Assembly: GCA_947683625.1 (NCBI GenBank)
Contig: CANTUR010000793.1
Span: forward strand, 4,402,001 to 4,466,000
DNA: 64,000 nucleotides
From: Mallotus nudiflorus
Lineage: Eukaryota > Streptophyta > Magnoliopsida > Malpighiales > Euphorbiaceae
Reading direction: 5' to 3'
Under the pieces are notes generated by a model, which saw nothing but the letters and a program-made list of their open reading frames with translations, was not told the DNA's origin and did not search any database. The number at the start of each line of letters is the position of its first letter. The first letter of the stretch is position 1. A program made the translations under genes and the position numbers. Shown here in pieces: positions 35,913-47,555 of the stretch.

Positions 35913-36990
35913 TTAGATTCTATGCATACACATATTAGGGCTAATACCCTTCAAATCATTTATAGAATAACCAATAGCACTCTTATGAATAAGCAATATA
36001 TCATATAAAGCATTGACATTATTACTAGGCAAAGAAGAATTCACAATAAAAGGAAATTTAAAGTTGGAGTCAAGAAATGCATATCTCATATTTGATGGTA
36101 AAGGCTTGAGCTCTAACTTCACTTCTTTATTTGGTAATGGAGCCTTTAAATCTTCATCCTTCCTTAAAGGTTCAAACCTTGAAGTTCTATAAGGAGGAAG
36201 GTATGGAGTTGTCTCTAGGAATCTCACATTAGCTTTTTGCACCATGTATGGCTCAAGAAGGTCTTGGCTCAAACATTCATGTATTACTTCTTCAATGGAT
36301 TCATCAATAACATTAATGAAGTCAATTTTTCTTACCACTTCCATTGGTGTAGACTTCATCATTTTAAACACATCAAATTCCATATGCTCATTGTCTACCT
36401 CTAATGTAATCTTTCCTCTTTTCATATCAATAATTGCTCTTAGTGTTATAAAAAATGGTCTCCCAAACAAAATTGGGATTTCTAGATCTTCCTCTATATC
36501 TAACACAATAAAATCAGCTGGTATCATAAACTCTCCCACTTTTATTGGCACATTTTCAAGAATTCTAAGTGGATATTTAATAGATTTTTTTACCATGGAA
36601 AGACACATATTGGTAGGCTTAAATCTTTTTATAAATGGAATATGGCATAAGGCTAATATTAGCACCAATATCACATAAAGCCTTATCAAAATGAGTACCT
36701 CTAATTACATAAGGAACAGTAAAGCAATAGGGATCCTTTAGCTTTGGTAGAGACTTGGAATACATAGCCTTAAATTTTTTAAACCAGAGATACTAATCCA
36801 TAATCTTCAAGCTTGTTATTATGGCTAATAATATCCTTTAAAAATTTACCCTATACTAGCATATCTTTAATGGCATCCATGAATGGTATGGTAATGCAAT
36901 TTCTTTGAGATAATCAAGGAACTTGCCAAATCATCTATCCAAACTTCACCTAATTGAGGGAGAGGAAGTGTTTTGAAATCTACCTTAGGT
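35913..36990 (-). pseudogene. D aspartic protease and PR-RT linker
   Basis: The open stretch 35913-36689 carries NVPIKVGEFMIPADFIVLDI and LEIPILFGRPFFITLRAIID (PR C-terminal half), then a long linker with LELKPLPSNMRYAFLDSN and HKSAIGYSINDLKGISPNMC. The active site ALCDIGANISLMPYS is present at about 36630-36690, in a different frame from the longest stretch, so a frameshift runs through the protease. Confidence 0.75.
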
Positions 36991-38560
36991 TTATCTTCTT
37001 TAGGTGATAGGGTATCTCCATTTTTACCCTTCCTTAACCCTCAACCTTATTTTTACTACTAACATCCACTTCTTCCTTTTCCCTTGTTAGTTCCTATATC
37101 TACCAGGTCTTCCTCATAAATTGCTTTCTTATTTTTACTAACATCCTTTTCAACCTCCTTACCACTCTTTAAAGTAATTTCGTGGTAATTCTTCTTTAGT
37201 ACAAACTCCAGTTGGCTAGGAAGCTTTCCTAAAGCTTTAGTAATGGAGGAAGAGGCTTGTTAGGCAATTTCATTTTCAAAGATTCAGTTATGAGTAGCAA
37301 GTTGTTCAAGTTTTAAACTAATTTGCTTGAATTGCTCTTCATTTTATTTGTTGACAGACATTTGTTGGTTGGCAAATTGTTCCATAAGAGCTTCTAAGTT
37401 GGATTTAGGTTAGGTAGGATTGAAGGGTTATTATTTCATGAGAAATTTAAGTGGGTTTTAGGGTTTGATATTTGGGTTAAATAGAGGGCTTAATTGAGAA
37501 GATGGATTTTACCATGAGAATCCGAAGTGGTTTCTCTATTGGGGGTTATAAGTATTAGAGTTGAATCCCATTCTTTGATTAAAATCTCCTTATAAATAGC
37601 TCACATACTCATTAGTATTTGCATTACATTGAGAATATGAATGAGATACTCCACATAACTCATAAACAGCATTAGTACTTTCCACATAACTAATTTATGA
37701 TTTACTTACTAATTTGGCGAGAGGTTTTACCTTTGTAGTCAATAGGTTGATGATGTTAAGCTCTAAAACTCCTTTTACTTTTGATTTTATTGGTCCATCA
37801 CCCATGTATCCTTGAGGTGCAAGTTCTTCAAGTAAAGTGATAGCTTCTTTAGCCATTTTATCCATCCATTTTCCACTGGAAGCTGCATTAACAAAGTTCT
37901 TATTATCATCTGTCAAGCCATTATAGAAGATTTGAGGAATCATCCAATCCAGTAAGCCATGATGATGATAGTGCCTTTGAATTTCCTTAAACCTCTCCTA
38001 AGCTGAATAGATAGTCTCACTTCCATTTTGCTTGAAAGTTGTGATCTCATTGTGAAACTTGTTTATCTATTATACTGGAAAGTATTTATGGAGGAATGCT
38101 TCCTTTAATTGATCCCATGTTATGATTGATTCACTTGGAAATCTAGCAAGCCAAAGTTATGCTTTATCCCTAACCAAAAATGGGAAAAGTCAAAGTCTTA
38201 TTGCATCATCTATTACACCATTAATTTTAAAGGTTGCACACATATTAATGAAGGGTAATATATGAGCATAAGGGTCCTCTCTTTGTAAGCCTCCAAACTG
38301 ATTATTTTGAACCATTTAAGTAATGCTCAGCTTGATTCCAAAATTATTGTTAGCAATGGTTAGGGCCACTATCCCACTAAAACTGCTCAAGATGTCGGGC
38401 ATAGAAAAATTGCCTAACATTATTCTGTCCGGTTCAACCATTTTATTCAATTCCTCATAATTCACTTTTTATATCTTTGCTCCATGCCTAACTCATGTAA
38501 AGTCAATTCAATTTTATGATCAAAGTAGAGAGTATTATCACTAACACTTCTAGTAAGCAT
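36991..38560 (-). pseudogene. D gag
   Basis: Start MLTRSVSDNTL at 38560 matches E. 37695-37943 includes MIPQIFYNGLTDDNKNFVNA and KWMDKMAKEAITLLEELAPQ, typical of Athila Gag. The knuckle at about 37620-37665 has lost its first Cys (YELC instead of CE-C), then HSYSQC. An RNHP-type segment follows. Many stops. Confidence 0.7.
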
Positions 38561-38713
38561 CATAAAGAGTAAAATCAAAATCAAATCAAATATTATAAAA
38601 CAACTTAAAATAATTCACAACTAAAAAAATAATAAATTATAAAAGAAATTTTAAATAAAAATCCTAAAATAACTTTTCTCTACCCTAAGTTAATAAAAAT
38701 TACTAAACAAAAT

Positions 38714-38733
38714 TCCCCATCAATGGCGCCAAA
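38714..38733 (-). other. Primer-binding site of D (tRNA-Asp type)
   Basis: Minus strand TTTTGGCGCCATTGATGGGG, three bases inside the 5' LTR. It closely follows the Athila-type TGGCGCCGTTGCCGGGG. Confidence 0.7.
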
Positions 38734-38736
38734 ATT

Positions 38737-39111
38737 TGATGGGGGTCAAATATAATACCCTAGTCTGTAAGACTAAGTATATAGTAAGTAGGGTGTCAAA
38801 CACTAGGGAACTTGGAGTAAATTTTGTATTAACTAAGTAGACACTTATATGGATAGGTAGAATGATATTTCTATCTAACTCTAAGTTACTAATTCCTAAT
38901 TATACAAATTAAATAAACTATACCAAAGATAACTTTAAGTAATGTATTGTAGAATTACAATTCAAAATTAATCCAGAACTTATAAAGTTAATAATTTATG
39001 CATTGATTAGAATTCATGTATTGATTAGAGAATAAACCAATAGTCCTTAAAAGCAACTCTCATCATTAATTAAGGGTATTTTCATCTAGAGTCTATAAGC
39101 ACTCTCGTGAC
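38737..39111 (-). repeat. D 5' LTR fragment
   Basis: Matches 28830 to about 29206 and stops at GTGAC (39107-39111), exactly where the X LTR starts. The corresponding point in the 3' LTR reads ATGACATTATAGAG. The rest of the LTR is not found beyond X. Confidence 0.75.
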
Positions 39112-39244
39112 TGTAAGTGACCTCTTTTTTTGTTCTTGTTGTGGTTTTTTTTTATACCAGTCTTTCCATTTTTGAGGGACATGGTAATTTTATCTAATAG
39201 GGACAAGTGATTAGTCTCAAGGGGATGAGACATTTTGATTTTTT

Positions 39245-39257
39245 GGAGTCGCCACCC
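39245..39257 (-). other. PBS-like motif inside the X LTR
   Basis: Minus strand GGGTGGCGACTCC, 133 bases inside the LTR end, shares GTGGCGACTCC with the true PBS of Y (54881-54898). Equivalent sites: B 22214-22225, A 3639-3650 (decayed), Y 44842-44853 and 55013-55025. Confidence 0.6.
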
Positions 39258-40220
39258 AATTTTTAGAAATTTGGGAAAAGAAAGGGATAACATTGGGTCA
39301 CTCGGCGAGTACTGTCCCCAAACAGAGATTTTCTAGGTCTGGGGGATTGCATCTACTTTTTAACTATTTCTCATTATACAATATTCAAATACATAGCTAC
39401 TGCAACACTCTAGTTTCGGTGATGATAGTTTATATAGCATTTAAATAATTCATCGGAATATAATAAAGCTGAGAATTTTATTACATCACTTTCCTAATAA
39501 ATACATATGAACAGAAAAATATTACAAAAAAGTAAATCTAATATGATTGATCTACAGGGATAACATGATCATTTATGCAACTTACTTGATGAATGATAGA
39601 ATGATCATACTTGCAATGATTATTTATGCTATGATGATGAATGATGGTAATATAAAGGATGCATGAGATCATCATCAGATCGAGAGCATGATGACTCTAT
39701 TCTGAGACATGAACTTTTTCACATTATTGATATTTATGATGTGATTTCATGATTTTAAAAATAGAGGATGTAGATTAATGATGTAAAATTAGCATAATAA
39801 TGCATATATTATTCACGTAACATGTAAGATTGCCAGTCTCATCACATAAGCATAATAGTATCTCTAAATGCCGATGATAATAAAATAAAATGCATTGCGA
39901 TAAAATAAACATGCTAAAATGATTGTGTGGTCCTCAAACTCTACTCAGCTTGTGTGAACTTTGAAGCTCTATTATCAAGCTTTCCTCATCGAGAGGTTCA
40001 AAATGACAGCAGAATGATGCTAGATTGTATACCTTTAAAGTGTGCTTTAACAAAGACGAGGCTAGGTTTAGTGAAAAAGGGATCTAACAACCTAAAGGAA
40101 AGGCTGTGGGAGAGCAAAAATTGTATGGGAAAGGGTTTGTCATGCCTTCAACTGAACTAACTTTTAATTGTATATGTGTCTTCACTTGCTTCCCCCCTCA
40201 AAATGGGGTGTAGAGGGGTC

Positions 40221-40455
40221 TATTTATAGGAAAAAATGAGTAGAATGGGGTGGGGTAAGCATGGTCACATGCATGTGTGTGCATTTTTATGCATGGCCAC
40301 ACCAAGTGCACATGACCATGCATAGTGTGCACATGGTCACGCACTTGGCACATGACCACGTGCGCCTGTGTACTTTTTCATGCACACTTTAATGCTCAAG
40401 CATGACCATGCACGCCTGTGCACTTTTTCATGCGCACTTTGATGCTCTATGTACT
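40221..40455 (-). promoter_or_regulatory. X LTR promoter region
   Basis: TATAAATA (minus, 40221-40228), preceded on the minus strand by a cluster of degenerate GTGGTCATGTGC / GCACATGACCACGTGC motifs at 40255-40455, including a CACGTG G-box near 40358. The same layout occurs in copies A and B. Confidence 0.5.
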
Positions 40456-40997
40456 TTTCTCGAGTTCTATGTAGGTTGTTCCACAATTGGTTCATAGGGT
40501 TTTTGGGTCTTTCGGATACATCTAGAGTCTGTTTTGACAAATTCAGCTTTAATTTTAGCACATGACACCTAGGGGCATTTACGTGCACTTCTGAGTTATA
40601 CATGCTGATACCCGTGTTGTGTTGGACCATTTCGGGACCACTTTTAAAGGTTTTAGAGCCCTTCGGATGTGTTTTTGAAGTCCATTTTATCAAAATTGAT
40701 TTCTATTTTTTCACGAAGCTGGGTCCCGATCTAATGAAATATGCACCGGCCTGACGAGCTAAGTATTTTAAAAGGAATTTTCTCAAAATAAACCTCTCGT
40801 TGTTCTGATAATTCATATTTCATATGGTCAGAGCATAACTTAATGATTCGGTGATCAATTTTGCACATTGTTAGGGTCGGTTGGTTGTTTTAAGGCTGCA
40901 CACTTCAGAGGTGTTATGAATAAGTAGACTCTAGTCATTTTGGGGATTCGTTTCATCATCGAATCTTTTTGGGGACAGTCAAATTTGAGGTATGACA

Positions 40998-41009
40998 GTT
41001 GCCCCCTAC
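40998..41009 (-). other. Polypurine tract of X
   Basis: GTAGGGGGCAAC on the minus strand, immediately before LTR start TGTCATACC. Confidence 0.7.
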
Positions 41010-41250
41010 TTTATGTGTATGGCATAGCCACCTAGTGCTAGTGTCAATACACATGAAGCAAAATGCAAAGATGCAAAAAATGTTTTGATTGGGAAATAGG
41101 TACTTACCTATGGGTTGTCTCTAGACATCTTGTCAAGAGTTTACTGCTATTATTATGTTCTATTTGTTGCTTTTGTTCTATGAGTTGGTCATCACTCAAG
41201 GTGCTATTTTAGGACATATGTAAGCTTATGATTGATGTAAAGTGTAGAGT
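41010..41250. other. X spacer with conserved 12-mer
   Basis: Contains TACTTACCTATG (41101-41112), shared with Y at 47069-47080; reversed it reads CATAGGTAAGTA, a splice-donor-like sequence. Otherwise featureless. Confidence 0.4.
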
Positions 41251-42098
41251 GCATATGCAACTATAACCTTTTTTAGGTGTCACGCAAGTGAGGATGCTAC
41301 TAAGCAAAATGTTGATATGACTATAACCTTCTTAGGTGTCACACAAATGAACATGCGGCTATAACCTTCTTAAGTGTCACATGAATGAACATGTTACTAA
41401 GCAATAAAAATGTGACTATAACCTCATTAGGTGTTATGCAAATGAATGTGTGACTATAACCTTCTTAAGTGTCACGCAAATGAACATGCGACTATGATCT
41501 CTTTAGGTGTCATGTGAATGACCATGTGACTATAACCTTCTTAGGTTTTATGCAAATAGGGATGCTACTAAGCAAAATGCATATGCAATTATAACTTTCT
41601 AGGTGTCACGCAAATGAACATGTGACTATAGCCTTCTTAGGTGTCATGCAAATGAACATGTTACTAAGCAATAAAAATGCGACTATAACCTCCTTAGGTG
41701 TCATGTGAATGAACATATGACTATAACCTTCTTAGGTGTCATGTGAATGAACATGCGACTATAACCTCCTTAGGTGTCATGTGAATGAACATGCAACTAT
41801 AACCTTCTTAGGTGTCATACAAATGAACATACGACTATAACCTTCTTAGGTGTCACATAAATGAACATGCGACTATAACCTTTTTAGGTGCCACGTGAAT
41901 GAACATATGACTATAACTTCCTTAGGTGTCACATGAATGAACATGCAACTATAACCTTCTTAGGTGTCATGGGAATGAACATGCGACTATAACCTCCTTA
42001 AGTGTCATGCGAATGAACATGTGACTATAACCTTCTTAAGTGTCATGCGAATGAACATGAGATTATAACCTTATTAGGTGCCATGCAAATGAAGATGA
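41251..42098. repeat. Tandem array, ~38-bp unit, ~20 copies (X)
   Basis: The unit reads about GACTATAACCTTCTTAGGTG then TCATGCGAATGAACATGT. I count about 20 ACTATAAC-type starts spaced mostly 37-40 bases, with a few longer units carrying TACTAAGCAA. It lies between pol and the 3' LTR, where Ogre/Tat elements often carry satellites. Confidence 0.85.
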
Positions 42099-42280
42099 GA
42101 ATGCTCCTAAGCAATGTGAGGATGCTTTTAAGCAATGAGGAGATGCTTTTAAGTAGTGGGATGATGCTTCTAAGCAGTGAAAAATGCTTTTAAGTAATGT
42201 GAGAGTGCTTCTAAGTGATGTGAAAATGCTTCTCAGCAATGAGGAGATGCTTCTAAGCAATGTGAATGCTCCTAAGCAAT
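42092..42280. repeat. Tandem array, ~21-bp unit, ~9 copies (X)
   Basis: The unit is about GATGCTTCTAAGCAATGTGA; spacing 18-23 bases. Confidence 0.8.
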
Positions 42281-42283
42281 TAA

Positions 42284-42410
42284 TGAGGTAGTAATGATGG
42301 TGCAGTAGTGGTGCAGTAGTGATGCAGTAATGATACAATGATTATATAGTAATGATATAGTAATGATACAGTAATGACACAGTGATGATACAGTAATGAT
42401 ACAGTTATTT
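42284..42410. repeat. Short tandem array, ~10-13-bp unit (X)
   Basis: Repeats of CAGTAATGATA with variants (CAGTAGTGATG, TAGTAATGATA). Confidence 0.75.
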
Positions 42411-42654
42411 GTCATGTTGAGGATGTTATTTTGATGATAAAATGTCCTTACAGTGAATTTTCCTTACTCTTCTTCTTTTGTAAGATGTTGGGATTTCTAA
42501 AGAAAGCGGTGCACACGTAGTCTCTTTAAACAGATGGATACTTTTATATGAGTTTGGTGTATGTATTTTACTCAAATGGAAGTTTACGACTATAGAAGCG
42601 AGTGTGTAAAGTCTTGAAGTGCACATAAAACCATAGAAGAGCATGTGGAAGGAG

Positions 42655-42760
42655 GAAGTATGCATGACTACGCATAGGGGGCACATGATCATGCACTTGT
42701 GCACATGGTCATGCACTTGGCGCGTGGTCATGTGCTTCCCCCTTCCATGCTTATTTAAGT
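42655..42760 (+). promoter_or_regulatory. Promoter-like module upstream of the antisense X ORF
   Basis: A cluster of CATGATCATGCAC / GCACATGGTCATGCAC / GCGTGGTCATGTGC motifs (42661-42735), the same type as in the X LTR, is followed by TATA-like TTATTTAAG (42751-42759) about 140 bases before the ATG at 42891. Functional role inferred. Confidence 0.4.
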
Positions 42761-42890
42761 GACTATTTTGGAGGTCTTGGGAGGCTTTTTATGAACTTCT
42801 TTTGAGTGTTTTCTGACTTCTCTTGACCTTTTTCGTGTCTTAGGTGCTTTCTGCTCTATTTTTTGCTTCTATACTTCCATTTTCTTTCAT

Positions 42891-44721
42891 ATGAAATGGA
42901 GTTTCCCAACATTTTTTAGGGTCTAGAGGACATCTTTATTGATGTTGATCTTGATCTTGAGGGTGACTTTGAAGAGGCTACTGGAGCTGGGATGTCCACA
43001 GCAAGGACTAACACATATGGTGCTCAGAGTTCTCAGCCATTTAGGCTTTCTCGGGGTGATTCGATCTCTGTTATTCATAGCTTAGAGACTCACATTTGGG
43101 TGTGTCATTGTAGTAAGGTAAGTCCCTCTTTGCCCTTATTTTTTGAAGCTTGTTCATTGACTATTTTGTTGTTTATTTTACTATATGAGGTTGTTGTAGC
43201 TATAGCTCTGTAGCTCTTACTGTAATTATCTATCTAGCTTTATTGCAAATGCTGATTACTAATAGCTCTTGCTTTATTTTCTTTTGTGATTGTCTACTTA
43301 TCACAATGCTTTTCTTTTCAGCCTTTATTACTGTATTGATCCTGTTAAGTGACAGAAAGAGAGATCTGTTAGTATTTAGTAGTTGTACAAATGTTTGATA
43401 ATGTACCCACTATTTATAGCCTTGTAGGTATGTCACTATATTGCATGGTAGTTTTAATAGGGTCAGCATATACTACCAGGGTCTTCCAATATGTGCAAAG
43501 TAGATAGTTGCCAGGAAGGGCTTTGATCGAGTGATTATTGCACTGTCTTATGACTCATATACGTTGAGTTAGATTGCTATGTATGCATTTATAGAGCAAA
43601 AGATGGACACAACATATACTTTCCATTTGCCTATTGGGGAGATGACCATTACCCTATTGGATTTTGCCATTATCATGGGCTTGAGCTTCTTCAGAGAGCC
43701 CATTCCTTTTAGTGATGAGGAGTGTTCAAATGTTGTGGTGAGGAGGCATTTTATGAGGGATTTGCTCGAGATAGTCACTCCTATGAAGTCTGGTTGCTTG
43801 TATTTTGCCCGATACATGGAGTTTATTTCTTTCACTCGAGCTTTGTATAATGATGGTCTTATCTCAGTGGAGCAGTTGGCCTATTGCTTTTGATTTTATT
43901 TATTGAGTGCTATTATCTTTTTGAACCCTTTAAGTACAGGTGATCTGATATTGCTGCTTGTCTTGAGGGACTTACATGGCTTACCAAGGTATTGTTAGGG
44001 TGCTGCTGCCTTTGCTCATATGTACTTAGGGCTTGACACAGCATGAAGAGGTGGCTCGAGGATCTGCATATACTTTTTCATATTGGACATGAGTAAGAGT
44101 TATGTTGTCTATTCTCTTACTTTTGGTTTATTAATTCTTACCCTCTGATTTTGACAGATCTAGGCATATGAGTTTGGGATTCTCCCTCGTCTGTCCATCA
44201 AGCATTTCTAGGAGGATGGCTTCCCTTATTATTCTTACTAGATTCATAAAACTATAGATTTGATCGAGGATTGCATGGTAGCCCAAGACCACATTAAGAG
44301 GTTTTCCCTTGATTAGATATATTTGATTCCCATTGTGCTGGTTATTCCTTTCTTAGGGATCATTTGTATATTGTTACCTTTTTGAGCATATCTTTCTTTG
44401 TTAGTAGGTGGCAAAATCTCACTAGATGGTAGAGATGGTGGCCATATGGTAGTTGACAGAGAGACGAGTGTTGCTTTCTGGCCTCATCGATAGGGTATGG
44501 TATTTGAGCAAGCGAGTCCGTCCATCATTGGTGGGATGGCCCATATAATAGGAGATTTCCTATCCCTCCCCCTAGGGACATGTTCTGGGGTCATGAGCTC
44601 TGTGGCAATGATCTTACTGCTCTTATAATAGGATTCCCCTCTAAGACCTTATTGAAGAGTGAGGGTTTGCCTTATACCAATGTATTGATCCCTCAACTGA
44701 TTGATACCGTAGCTAGTGGGA
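42891..44721 (+). pseudogene. Antisense plant-mobile-domain ORF of X, part 1
   Basis: Plus-strand gene opposite to X pol. A first part (about 42922-43117) gives an acidic stretch DVDLDLEGDFEEATGAG. The best stretch, 43579-43893, contains YTFHLPIGEMTITLLDFAII then MGLSFFREPIPFSDEE, which fits the plant mobile domain pattern FH.P.GE.TITL.DV....GL...G. Later exon-like pieces include YEFGILPRLSIKHF (about 44167-44208). Candidate introns with GT..AG ends: a donor GTAAGT at 43118, and 44093-44157 (GTAAGA...GACAG). A few internal stops. Such proteins occur as host genes and as cargo in Ty3/gypsy and Mutator elements; the role here is unknown. Y interrupts it at 44727. Confidence 0.65.
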
Positions 44722-44726
44722 CCTTT

Positions 44727-46987
44727 CATAAATGGCGAGGTTTAGCGAGTGTCCAAGATTGTAGCAACTGCGACATTGTTTGAGCTCAGGGCTCTAGAGA
44801 ACACACTAACCACTGTTAGAAAGACATGGCATGGAGATAAAGAGTCGCCACCCATGGTAATAATTAGGACAAACCAAAAAATGGTGATACAAGATTCCCT
44901 AAAAGAAAGCCAACACCACAACTAGGAGATTCTAGATATGAAATACTAACTTCTTTCAGTCTTGTGTTCATTCAAAATTACTTTATGAATTACTATCTTA
45001 TCCTCTATTTACATGCAATTTCATATAAACCCTTATTTAAACAATTAACTCCAGCCCAACTAGTTATGAAAAATATATGTAAATAATGCATTCATTTAAA
45101 TAGATAATCCCTAAATTATCTAATCTACATTGATTTTAATTAAATGGGCTAAATCTACATATTTTAATTTACAAGTGAGCCTAAAGACTAATGGGCCTAA
45201 TTCCTATTCCATTTTAATAAACTGAACGTAAGTCTATTTATTTTAATTCTAAAAATAGGCCCAGATCTATAAATTATGAAATATTTAAATGAGTGGGCCT
45301 AGTTCTACATGTTTTAATCCTAAGGTGATCTTAAATCTACAAGTTATGGAAAAGGCTTTAATTTAATGGGCTAAGTCTAAATTAATTTTAATTAAATTAG
45401 GTGGGCCAATGTCTAAATTAACTAAATTAACTTAAGTTATCTCTAACCTAATTTCTAATTAATTATGGGCCTAAAACCAAGTTTAATTAATTAAGCCTAA
45501 TTCTAATTAAATTAGAAAGACTATTAAAGAAAAGGTGAATCTAATTATTAAACCTAAAATTATTTAAAGGGGTTAGAGCCTAATATAGGCCCTAGGACGA
45601 AAACACATAAAAAGTAAACAAACCCAAAAACATTAAAAAAAACACCAAAACAAACAATTAAAAAATCAATTAATCAATTAAGTTATTTCTTCTAAAAAAC
45701 TGAATTTAGTTAAAGTGACCTTAAACAAAAAATAAAAATAATTAACAAGCAACCCTAATTCTATCTGTTTAAATCTAATTCAATTGTAATTAAAACCCTA
45801 ATTATCTTTATAACCATTAATTTTAATTAATGACCCAATTGAAAACCCTAATTTTACTAAGCAATTAATTAAAATAAAACACACAATCACACACACATTA
45901 TTCCACTATTCTCACTATTAGGGCCATTACAATAGTCTACTGCAAATTAAAAAAATTAAATTAAATACAACCCAAAAAGCCAAATAAATAAAAATATAAA
46001 ATCAATAAATCAATAAAATACCTAAAAACCCTAAAAAAATATGTTCAAATACAAAATTTAATCCATGACATTCCATGGATCTTCATGGGTTCTCCATAGT
46101 GAATTCATGTCACCCCATCCATCAAGAGAATAAAAAAAATAGCTAATGAATGATTAATAATAATAATAATAATAATTAAATATAAAAATAAAATCAATAT
46201 CAAAATAAAAGAAGATTTGAGAATGGAATGCAGTATTGATTTCCCTTAAAAGGATGATCACCGTTGATGAAAGCCTGTGGCTTTTGTTGTGTTTGTTTGT
46301 GATTTTTAGTTTATTTAACATGATCTTTGGCAAAGAACTACAGAAAAACAATAAAAAATGTAAGTAGGTGTATATGGCTCCTCTAAGAATCAAAGAAAGT
46401 AGATGAAAAAATCATAAAACCCTAAGAGCCTCCCCCTGTGTCAAAAGAAAATTACCTATAAATAGACTAACTCTGCAACACTAAATTGGGTACAAGATCA
46501 AAAATAATTTTTTTTTTGAATTATTTATCTAAAAAATAGAAAATTTATCAAAATAATTATCAAATAAAATATGACCATTAAAAAATTAAATTCGATAAAA
46601 ATAAATTATTTTTCTAACAAATTTACCAAATAAAATAAAAAATAAAAAAATTTGCGAGACGGGTTGGAAAACTATATTTCCAGTCGGAAATATAGTTTTC
46701 TGACACACCAAAGTGGTACCACTTCATTTGCAAATTCATTTGGCCCAAGCAATTTTTCCTTTTTTGTTCTTTTATTTTTATTTTTTATTTTTATTTTTTG
46801 AAATTTTTTTTGAAAATTTATATTTTTATTATTAAAATAAAAAATTCAAAATAGGTCATAAAAAGAATTTACATTTTAGTCCAAAACATATAAATCAGAT
46901 CCAATAAATCTAATTTTACAATTAATTTTCATCATCGGGTCTTCTATCGCATCCAAACTCAAATCATCCCAAAATTGGGTGCTTACA
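44727..46987 (-). repeat. Y 3' LTR (2261 bases)
   Basis: Left end CATAAATGGCG (TG decayed; the other LTR has TGTAGACGGCG), right end GGGTGCTTACA. Holds the PBS-like motif GAGTCGCCACCC (44842-44853) and a perfect 15-bp hairpin at 46666-46699. Confidence 0.85.
46666..46699. repeat. Perfect hairpin in the Y LTR
   Basis: GAAAACTATATTTCC, loop AGTC, GGAAATATAGTTTTC. The 5' LTR has an expanded, more irregular version at about 56345-56425. Confidence 0.7.
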
Positions 46988-46999
46988 GTTGCCCCCTTT
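46988..46999 (-). other. Polypurine tract of Y
   Basis: AAAGGGGGCAAC on the minus strand, before LTR start TGTAAGCACCC. Confidence 0.7.
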
Positions 47000-47169
47000 G
47001 TTGCTTTTTGCTTAACAAATTATGACAAAGAAAATGAGCACACAATTTCTTCAAAAAAAAACTTTAGATACTTACCTATGCTCCTTGAGGCTTTTGCCTA
47101 TACACAATCATCGGTTCGCGTTGAATGCTTATGTTGCTATGCAACACTAGGCAAAACACTAAAACATTT

Positions 47170-47535
47170 AAGAAAACACCATACTTAGACGTATGGCATT
47201 GATTGAAAGGATACATCACACTCAATCATATGATGATGACTATACTCGGTCGTATAGTACGGATTGAAAGGGTACATTTACTCGGTCGTACAATGTTAAT
47301 TATACTTAGACGTACAGTGCAGATTGGAAGGATACATTGTACTTGGTCATACAATATTGACTATACTCGATCATATAGTCATGATTTAGGGGGTATATTG
47401 TACTCGATCATACAATATTGACTATACTCAGTTGTATAGTGCTAATTAAAAGGATACATTATACTCTGTCGTACAATATTGACTATACTCAGTTGTATAG
47501 CACTGATTAAAAGGATGCATTATACCTATCATGTT
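47170..47535. repeat. Tandem array, ~61-bp unit, ~6 copies (Y)
   Basis: The unit centres on TATACTCGGTCGTATAG, GATTGAAAGGATACATTGTA and CTCGGTCGTACAATATTGAC; starts near 47183, 47241, 47302, 47363, 47424 and 47486. Confidence 0.8.
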
Positions 47536-47555
47536 ATAGAGCTTTTGTCTATAAC

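Larger units (their letters stand above)
28830..39111 (-). mobile_element. D: Athila-like Ty3/gypsy element inserted in Z gag
   Basis: Related to E throughout (gag start, PR linker, IN, extra ORF, LTR start). Full 3' LTR at left (28830-30186), PBS at 38714-38733, and a 5' LTR that begins at 38737 but is cut at 39111 by element X. The left flank GTATG (28825-28829) would be half of the target duplication; the other half is not found. More decayed than E, with a short pol. Confidence 0.8.
39112..40997 (-). repeat. X 3' LTR (copy C)
   Basis: Plus-strand start TGTAAGTGAC and end GGTATGACA (minus TGTCATACC...GTCACTTACA). Same family as A and B. TATA box TATAAATA (minus) at 40221-40228. Confidence 0.85.

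Noticed and set aside
36244..36678. 144-codon plus-strand ORF
   Set aside because: Shadow of the D protease region on the other strand.
40337..40693. 118-codon minus-strand ORF
   Set aside because: Lies within LTR C over the repeated CATGACCAC motifs; not open in copies A and B.
41251..42098. CRISPR array
   Set aside because: Repeats are contiguous and degenerate with no unique spacers, and the context is a plant retrotransposon.
42063..42338. 91-codon minus-strand ORF with Ser/Leu repeats
   Set aside because: Translation of the ~21-bp tandem array; the repetitive peptide is a by-product.
46449..46460. TATAAATAGA in the Y LTR as the Y promoter
   Set aside because: The box reads well only on the plus strand, opposite to Y gag. 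The reverse, TATTTATA, is weaker, so I did not call a promoter.
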